Positions 26,436 to 32,510 of a stretch of DNA of 32,510 nucleotides are shown in pieces. The notes beneath the pieces are model-generated. The model made no database searches. It saw only the letters and a program-made list of their open reading frames with translations, and was not told the origin of the DNA. A program made the position numbers and the translations under genes. Where the stretch lies: NCBI GenBank assembly GCA_022865785.1, contig JALHTJ010000172.1, positions 1 to 32,510 of the forward strand, read 5' to 3'. Numbering within the stretch: position 1 is the first letter of the stretch; every line of letters starts with the position of its first letter. Source of the stretch: Candidatus Aminicenantota bacterium. Its GTDB lineage: Bacteria > Acidobacteriota > Aminicenantia > UBA2199.

Positions 26436-26597
26436 ATTTACCGGGTTTGATTTGCAGTTGACAGTGTTTTTTCTTTGTGATAGTGAATAGAGGGCTGCCG
26501 TTATGGAACCGGCTGTGTGCCGGCTATCGCGGCTCCGAATAGGGAGTACGGTTAAAAATGAAAATTTGCCTTGGTAAGCCGTGACAGGGGGAAACCA

Positions 26598-28499
26598 ATG
26601 GAAGATGAGTATCAAAGCACTTTAAAAAAGAAAATTTCTATTCTTTTTCAACTTGGCAAGTGGCTGGACGTGGTGAAACTCTGCGAATCGTATACCGAGA
26701 AGTACGGTAAAGACATGGAACTTGACTTGATGCGCTTTAAAAGCGAGCGCCATCTGGGAATTTCCGCGTCGCCTCCGAAAAACCAGGACCAGGAAATGAA
26801 AAAGGCCGCGATAACTGAAGAAGATCAACACTTGGTATTATTGGATGACAAAGATGCAGTTGACGATGATTCAATCGTATTCCCGGTTTCCCCGCTTGAA
26901 GAAAAACAGACCAGAGATGATCAAAAAATCCCCGCAAGCCCAGCCGAGGAAATGCCATTTTTACGGGAAGATAAAATAGCCTATGACCCTTCTGAGGATG
27001 ACAGTGATCTGATCATCACCGATCCATTCGAGGAAAATGAGCCTGGATTCAGCTTGGCAGCGGATGAACCACCGGTGATTTTGAGTGATCGCGATGAAAG
27101 CGAGAGCGTGGAAATCACCAGCGAGCCCGCAGCGGAAATTGCAGATGCAAAGGAAAACCCAGTCGAACTCCCTAATGAGGAAATCGAGGTCGATTTTGAC
27201 AGTTTGGGTTCCATGACCATCGATGCCGATCCGCAATTGACCCCTGATACTCCAAAAGAGGAACCGTCCGTAAACGGCTTTGGGGATAGGGAAAGAACGG
27301 TTTGGGATGATCCCGAACGCAGCACTTCGGGAGGCAGCGAATTCCTCGAGGACCAGCCGGATGAAATTCCTTCTGGCAAACTCGCTGCCGATGAAGAGCC
27401 GCAGTATGAAAAAGGTACTTTTCATGAAATTTCAGAAAAAATGCCGCCGATCCAAAAAAAGGCCTTTCCATTCAAACTGCTTTTATTGATCGTCCTGCCG
27501 CTGGCCGCGGTCTTGCTTTTGTGGCTGGTTCTTTCCGGAAAGTTAAATTTCTCAGGCAACGACGCGCCAGCGGTCGATCCCGAACCTGTCGCCAAAGCGC
27601 TGGTGACCAAACAACCCCCCGTTACCAACAATATACCGCCCTCAAAGCTGGTTCCCGCAGTCGTAGAAAAAGACAAAGCTTTTGATGAAAAATTTCAGCA
27701 GGCCAGGGCGCTTTTTAAAAAAGGCGATTTGCTGAAGGCATGGGCCGTGGTTCTGGAAGCAAAAAAAATCAAGATGACCGAACCACTGCGCCTGCTTGAA
27801 GAGCAGTTGGCCGCCAAGATCCAAGCTGACGAAGCGCGGGCCAAGCAGGAAAGTCAAGTAGTGCAGAGCCAATGGCAGCAGGAAAGCCAGGCCTTCGCCA
27901 GGGCCGAGGCGGAAAACACCATGGCCGGCTGGCAGAATTTTTTAAATACGTACCCCCAGGGTGAATTCGCCTTCAAAGCTGAGAAGAAGATTACTGTTTT
28001 TAAAAAGCAAGCCCAGGAAAACGTTGATCAGCAGCTGTTGCTGAAGATCCGCCAGTTGCAAAAGGCCAAGCTACGCAGCGCCTATTTGAGTTTGGGGCAG
28101 GCTGACATCTCCGCCCTGCTGCGCCAGAGCGGCAAGCCGCCGGCTCAATTTGAAGCACATGAACACGGCGGCGCCAAGGTGATGCTCGATTTTGCCACCG
28201 GGTTGATGTGGAACCTGTGGAAGAAACCCATGGCTTATGACAAAGCCAAATGGTGGGCCAACCGTATCACGGCCGGATATAGCGGCTGGCGGCTGCCCTC
28301 TACCGAGGAGGCCGTTTCCTTGCTGCAGATGGACCGGGCTCAATATGCAGGACTGGGCGGTTTCGCCGTTTGGAGCGGCGACACCGTCAACGACCAATCG
28401 CGCTCGGTCTGGGTGCTGAAACTGCCTGAAGGCCAATTTACCGCTGCCGGTTACGACCAGTTCTTTTATGTTTGGGCAGTGCGCACAGCCGGCAAATAA
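26598..28499 (+). CDS. Single-pass membrane protein with TPR-like N-terminus, acidic low-complexity region and DUF1566/Lcl-like C-terminal domain
   Basis: ATG 26598 after AGGGGGA; TM segment FKLLLLIVLPLAAVLLLWLVL; C-terminus VMLDFATGLMWNLWKKPMAYDKAKWWANRITAGYSGWRLPSTEEAVSLL and AVRTAGK is DUF1566-like. Confidence 0.8.
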   Translation: MEDEYQSTLKKKISILFQLGKWLDVVKLCESYTEKYGKDMELDLMRFKSERHLGISASPPKNQDQEMKKAAITEEDQHLVLLDDKDAVDDDSIVFPVSPLEEKQTRDDQKIPASPAEEMPFLREDKIAYDPSEDDSDLIITDPFEENEPGFSLAADEPPVILSDRDESESVEITSEPAAEIADAKENPVELPNEEIEVDFDSLGSMTIDADPQLTPDTPKEEPSVNGFGDRERTVWDDPERSTSGGSEFLEDQPDEIPSGKLAADEEPQYEKGTFHEISEKMPPIQKKAFPFKLLLLIVLPLAAVLLLWLVLSGKLNFSGNDAPAVDPEPVAKALVTKQPPVTNNIPPSKLVPAVVEKDKAFDEKFQQARALFKKGDLLKAWAVVLEAKKIKMTEPLRLLEEQLAAKIQADEARAKQESQVVQSQWQQESQAFARAEAENTMAGWQNFLNTYPQGEFAFKAEKKITVFKKQAQENVDQQLLLKIRQLQKAKLRSAYLSLGQADISALLRQSGKPPAQFEAHEHGGAKVMLDFATGLMWNLWKKPMAYDKAKWWANRITAGYSGWRLPSTEEAVSLLQMDRAQYAGLGGFAVWSGDTVNDQSRSVWVLKLPEGQFTAAGYDQFFYVWAVRTAGK

Positions 28500-28546
28500 A
28501 ACAGGTCTGTGACACCTGTCCGGCCATGCCGGCCGCAGGAGAAGCC

Positions 28547-29407
28547 ATGAAATTCGTCGGTGCCCACGTCAGCGCCGCCGGTGGTGTTGAAAACGCTCCT
28601 CTTAACGCTGCCAAAATCGCTGCCAGAGCTTTCGCTCTGTTCACCAAGAACCAGAAACAGTGGCTGGCCAAACCGCTGAGCGTGGAATCCATCAGTTCTT
28701 TTAAGGAAAACCTGGCTGCCGCGGCCATCGCTCTGCGACATGTCCTGCCCCATGACAGCTACTTGATAAACCTGGGACATCCGGACGCGGAAAAGCGGGA
28801 GAAATCAATCCTGGCTCTGCTCGAGGAAGCGCGCCGCGCCGAGCAGTTGGGACTCACTTTACTAAATTTTCATCCCGGCAGCCATTTGGGAGCCATGGAT
28901 GAAAAAAAATGTCTGGAGCTGATTGCTTCAGGCATGAAGCGCATCCTGGCCGAAACCAACCAGGTCTGTTTGCTGCTGGAAACGACTTCCGGTCAGGGCG
29001 GTTATGTTGGCTATCGATTCGAGCAGCTGGCCGCCATTTTGGCCATGGTCGGCCAGGAAAAGCGGACCGGGGTTTGTCTGGATACCTGCCATGTATTTGC
29101 CGCCGGCTACGACCTGCGCACGGCGGAAACTTATGAAGTAACCATGAAAAGGTTTGAAGAAATTATTGGTCTCCAATATTTGCAGGCGGCCCATATTAAT
29201 GATTCCAAGGTGGACTTGGGCAGCCGTAAAGATCGTCACGACAGTATAGGCCGCGGCAAGCTTGGTATGGGAGCTTTTGCGCTGTTGATGAACGATGCCC
29301 GATTCGATGATATGCCCCTGATTCTGGAAACCATTGATGATACCCTTTGGGAAAATGAGATCAAACTTTTGTATTCATTGGTTATCCCAAATTCTCCAGT
29401 AGTTTAA
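28547..29407 (+). CDS. nfo: Endonuclease IV (apurinic/apyrimidinic endonuclease)
   Basis: ATG 28547 with AGGAGA SD; MKFVGAHVSAAGGVENAPLNA, NFHPGSHLG, LETTSGQGGYVGYRFEQLA, GVCLDTCHVFAAGYDL, HINDSKVDLGSRKDRHDSIGRG. Confidence 0.95.
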   Translation: MKFVGAHVSAAGGVENAPLNAAKIAARAFALFTKNQKQWLAKPLSVESISSFKENLAAAAIALRHVLPHDSYLINLGHPDAEKREKSILALLEEARRAEQLGLTLLNFHPGSHLGAMDEKKCLELIASGMKRILAETNQVCLLLETTSGQGGYVGYRFEQLAAILAMVGQEKRTGVCLDTCHVFAAGYDLRTAETYEVTMKRFEEIIGLQYLQAAHINDSKVDLGSRKDRHDSIGRGKLGMGAFALLMNDARFDDMPLILETIDDTLWENEIKLLYSLVIPNSPVV

Positions 29408-29489
29408 ATTTATATGACTATCCGGCTTACATCAATTTGACAACTATTTATCGCTGTGTTAAGGAGAATTTTCTATAAGGAGAATGCAA

Positions 29490-30833
29490 ATGGCATCCAG
29501 AGGCAAATGGGGTTCGAAGGTGGGTTTTATTCTTGCTGCAGCCGGTTCGGCTATCGGTCTGGGCAATATTTGGCGTTTCCCCTATATCACCGGCAATAAC
29601 GGCGGGGCACTGTTTGTCTTGATTTATATCGTTGCTATTATAGTTCTGGGATTGCCGATCATGCTGGCCGAGTTTGCTTTGGGACGAGCTACGGCCAAGA
29701 ATCCAGTCGGCGCATTCAATGCCATACGCCCGGGGACGAAATGGCACTTCACCGGCTTTTTGGGAGTGATAACCGGTGTGATGATCCTAACTTTTTATTC
29801 GGTCATTGCCGGTTGGACGCTTGGCTATTGTCTGAAGTGTCTTGGCGGCCAATTCAAAGGGATTGTCAGGGAAAAGGCCGCCCTGGTTTTTCAGTCCTTT
29901 ATTTCTGATTCCTGGGTCCAGATATTATGGTTGGCCGTTTTTCTACTGCTCACCATTTACATTGTTTCCAAGGGGATTTCGGGCGGATTGGAAAAATATG
30001 CCAAAGTCATGATGCCCTTGCTTTTTGTGATTATGCTACTGTTGTTAATTCGCTCCTTGACACTGCCTGGAGCAGAAAAGGGGCTGCAGTTCTATCTGAA
30101 ACCTGATTTCAGCAAAATCAATGGCCGGGTTTTTCTCGCGGCCATGGGCCAGGCTTTTTTCAGTCTCAGCCTTGGCATGGGTACCATGTTGACCTACGGT
30201 TCATATCTGAAAAGGAAGGAAAATCTGGTCTCATCAGCTGCCTGGGTGGCAGCACTGGACAGCCTTATTGCTATTCTGGCCGGATTCATTATATTCCCGG
30301 CCTTGTTTTCGCAGAATATGATGCCTGACCAAGGTCCTGGTTTGGTGTTTGTCATCCTGCCGGTGATTTTTTCGCAAATGCCCGGCGGCGTATGGTTCGG
30401 TTTTGCCTTTTTCACCTTGCTGGCTGTTGCGGCGTTGACTTCAACCATTTCCCTGCTGGAAGTGCCGGTGGCTTTTTTAATTGATGAAAAAAAATGGCCG
30501 CGCCGCAAAGCTACCTGGCTGGTAGGAATGGTGGCTTTTGTTTTAGCAGTACCTTCGGCATTGTCCGGAGGCGGGGTAAGATTTTTCACCAATCTGCCCA
30601 TATTGCACAAGGATTTTTTATCATTGTGGGATAAGCTGTGGGGAAATATTGCCTTAAGTATCGGAGCTTTTTTGGTTGCAATTTTTGTGGGTTATGTCTG
30701 GAAAACAGCAAACGCTCTGGACGAAATAACTAATAATGGTGTAAAGTTCCGTCTGGCCAAATGCTGGGTTCTATCCATAAAATACGTTTGTCCGCTGTTG
30801 ATCCTGATTGTACTGATTAGCCAGTTCTTTTAA
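29490..30833 (+). CDS. Neurotransmitter:sodium symporter (NSS) family transporter
   Basis: WGSKVGFILAAAGSAIGLGNIWRFPYITGNNGGALFVLIY is the NSS TM1 signature. Start 29490 preferred over 29484 from SD spacing (AAGGAG at about 29477). Confidence 0.93.
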   Translation: MASRGKWGSKVGFILAAAGSAIGLGNIWRFPYITGNNGGALFVLIYIVAIIVLGLPIMLAEFALGRATAKNPVGAFNAIRPGTKWHFTGFLGVITGVMILTFYSVIAGWTLGYCLKCLGGQFKGIVREKAALVFQSFISDSWVQILWLAVFLLLTIYIVSKGISGGLEKYAKVMMPLLFVIMLLLLIRSLTLPGAEKGLQFYLKPDFSKINGRVFLAAMGQAFFSLSLGMGTMLTYGSYLKRKENLVSSAAWVAALDSLIAILAGFIIFPALFSQNMMPDQGPGLVFVILPVIFSQMPGGVWFGFAFFTLLAVAALTSTISLLEVPVAFLIDEKKWPRRKATWLVGMVAFVLAVPSALSGGGVRFFTNLPILHKDFLSLWDKLWGNIALSIGAFLVAIFVGYVWKTANALDEITNNGVKFRLAKCWVLSIKYVCPLLILIVLISQFF

Positions 30834-30865
30834 TTTAAGACTTCGTGGCGAGGGACAAGGAAGAT

Positions 30866-30990
30866 GTAGACAGTAGATAGTAGTTAGTAGTCAGTAGTAA
30901 GAAAATAAAACGAAATTGAATTATATTTTGGGAGAGGTCCTTCAATGGCCCTGTTCTTCTACTAACTACTGACTACTGTCTACTAACTAC
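30866..30990. repeat. Inverted repeat with heptad-periodic arms (element D) between convergent NSS and APC genes
   Basis: Left arm GTAGACA GTAGATA GTAGTTA GTAGTCA GTAGTAA (from 30866); reverse complement of right arm (30954-30990) GTAGTTA GTAGACA GTAGTCA GTAGTTA GTAGAAG; about 27/32 identical by eye. Confidence 0.9.
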
Positions 30991-32464
30991 TTTCTTTATT
31001 TTTGCGCCGTTTCCAATACAGGTAGCCGGGTATGCCCGCAGCCACCAACAGCATGCCGAAAAGCGAGTTGATCAGCGGGGCGCGGCCGCTGCTGAAATTG
31101 ACTATGTCGGAATAAAGGGTGAATACCACATAGATCGATGCGAAAATGATGAACAGCACCGGCACCAGAGGATAACCCCAGACCCTGTAGGGTCGCTCGT
31201 GGTCAGGCATCTTGCGGCGCAGGACGATCACGCTCAGTGCGGCGGCGGCGTAGAAGATCCAGGAAACGAAGATAAGCATGTCGGTCAGTTGGTCGAAAGT
31301 GCCGCTCAATATCAAAACCGAAGCCCAGATTCCCTGTACGATCAGTGACGGTCCCGGGGTGCGGAAGCGCGGATGAACATTTTGCAGCTTCTTGAAAAAC
31401 AGCTTCTCTTTGGCCATGGCATAGTAGACCCGGGCCGACATCATCAGCGTTCCGTTAACCGTGCCAAAAGTGGAGATCATGATGGCCACGGCGATCAGGC
31501 TGCCGCCTAAGCTACCCATAAATGAAGAAGCCACATCGGTGGCCACCAGGTAGGATTGACCTGTGCTTTCGGCGGCCAGATACTTGCTGCCCATCTCATG
31601 GACGGGGATGATGTAGAAATAAGCCAGGTTGATCAGGAGATAGACCGAAATGAAGACAATTGTGGCGATGATCATGGCCCGGGGCAGGTTTTTTTGCGGA
31701 TTCTTGATTTCCCCGGCCAGGTAGGTGAGGTTTATCCAACCGTCGTAAGCCCAGAAGGCTCCCGACATGGCGATGATGAATGCCAGGAATACCGGGGCGT
31801 AGCCGCCGCTGAAAGTGACGGCCGATTGGGTGAAGTTGCCCAGGCTGCCGTGGCCGATGGTGAAGGCCAGAGCCACAAGGGCCAGGATGACGGCAATTTT
31901 TAAACTGGTAAAAATAACCTGGATGGCGCTGCCGAAACGCACGCCCAGGTAGTTGATAACGGTCAGGAACAGGATCAACAGGATGGTGCAGCCTTTCAGG
32001 CCGATAAACTTGAAAGGGGTGATGGCCCCGATCCAGGGGATGTGCAGGGCGAACGCTTCCCAGGCCGGGCCCAGGCGCGGGAAGGTGAAAAAATAGCCCA
32101 GGGAGTCGGAAAAGACATAGGCGATGGCGGCGATCGAACCGGTCTGAATGACGATGAAAACAGCCCAACCGTAAAGGTAGCCTGCGAAATCGCCGTAACT
32201 CTTGTTGAAATAAATATATTGGCCTCCGGCCTGGGGAAACATTCCTGAGATCTCGGCGATGCTCAATGTGCCGAACAGGGTCATCAGGCCGGCTACGACC
32301 CAGACCAGGAGCAGCAGCAACGGCGACTCAAGTTGGCTGGCCATCAACCCGGGTTTTTTGAAAATCCCCGAGCCGATAACCGAGCCTATGGCAAAGGCGA
32401 TGGCCGCTATCAGGCCGACCTGGCGCAGCAGTTCGACCGGCTTTTTTGTTTCAATTCCATTCAT
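30983..32464 (-). CDS. APC-family amino acid permease
   Basis: IGSVIGSGIFKKPGLMASQLESPLLLLLVWVVAGLMTLFGTLSIAEISGMFPQAGGQYIYFNKSYG, AFWAYDGWINLTYLAGEIKNPQKNLPRAMI. ATG 32464 (MNGIETKKPVELL) preferred; ORF open to 32500. Confidence 0.92.
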   Translation of the reverse strand: MNGIETKKPVELLRQVGLIAAIAFAIGSVIGSGIFKKPGLMASQLESPLLLLLVWVVAGLMTLFGTLSIAEISGMFPQAGGQYIYFNKSYGDFAGYLYGWAVFIVIQTGSIAAIAYVFSDSLGYFFTFPRLGPAWEAFALHIPWIGAITPFKFIGLKGCTILLILFLTVINYLGVRFGSAIQVIFTSLKIAVILALVALAFTIGHGSLGNFTQSAVTFSGGYAPVFLAFIIAMSGAFWAYDGWINLTYLAGEIKNPQKNLPRAMIIATIVFISVYLLINLAYFYIIPVHEMGSKYLAAESTGQSYLVATDVASSFMGSLGGSLIAVAIMISTFGTVNGTLMMSARVYYAMAKEKLFFKKLQNVHPRFRTPGPSLIVQGIWASVLILSGTFDQLTDMLIFVSWIFYAAAALSVIVLRRKMPDHERPYRVWGYPLVPVLFIIFASIYVVFTLYSDIVNFSSGRAPLINSLFGMLLVAAGIPGYLYWKRRKNKESS

Positions 32465-32510
32465 AGTTGTAGTTGTCCTCTTTTGAGCGTAAAGTTGCAA
32501 ATTCCGCGAA

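Noticed and set aside
28501-28535. Small palindromes ACAGGT...ACCTGT and CCGGCCATGCCGGCC before nfo
   Set aside because: Short and compatible with chance in GC-rich intergenic DNA; no T-run and no second copy seen in the window.
3759-30990. Short-period repeats considered as CRISPR arrays
   Set aside because: Units are 7 nt, contiguous, without spacers, arranged as inverted arms; no cas genes present.

Overview
The window is a gene-dense bacterial chromosome segment of about 32.5 kb, with no rRNA, tRNA, CRISPR array or transposase that I can support. Gene content: TPR-like protein, Roadblock-like protein, alpha-glucan phosphorylase, the rsmB-fmt-def block (minus strand), mutL, a long phosphate-uptake block (DUF47-PiT, then pstS-pstC-pstA-pstB1-pstB2-phoU), a kamA / ATP-grasp / ATP-grasp / GNAT / corA operon, trpB2-type tryptophan synthase beta, a YgiQ-type radical SAM protein, a 55-aa orphan with an Fe-S-tail-like motif, a KimA-like APC transporter, a TM/DUF1566-like protein, nfo, an NSS-family sodium symporter and an APC amino-acid permease. 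Three observations stand out. (1) The two tandem PstB ATPases carry complementary degenerate motifs: PstB1 lost the Q-loop Gln and H-loop His, and PstB2 lost the LSGGQ signature. A heterodimer would therefore have one canonical and one degenerate ATP site, an asymmetric arrangement best known from ABC exporters and unexpected for a Pst importer. (2) All three convergent gene junctions carry an inverted repeat whose arms are built from 7-nt quasi-tandem words. The word differs between elements but matches between the two arms of each element. A fourth, degenerate copy follows corA. (3) The lysine-2,3-aminomutase-like operon with two D-Ala-D-Ala-ligase-like ATP-grasp enzymes and a GNAT looks like an uncharacterised beta-amino-acid conjugation pathway. 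All calls come from reading motifs by eye; no database search was run.
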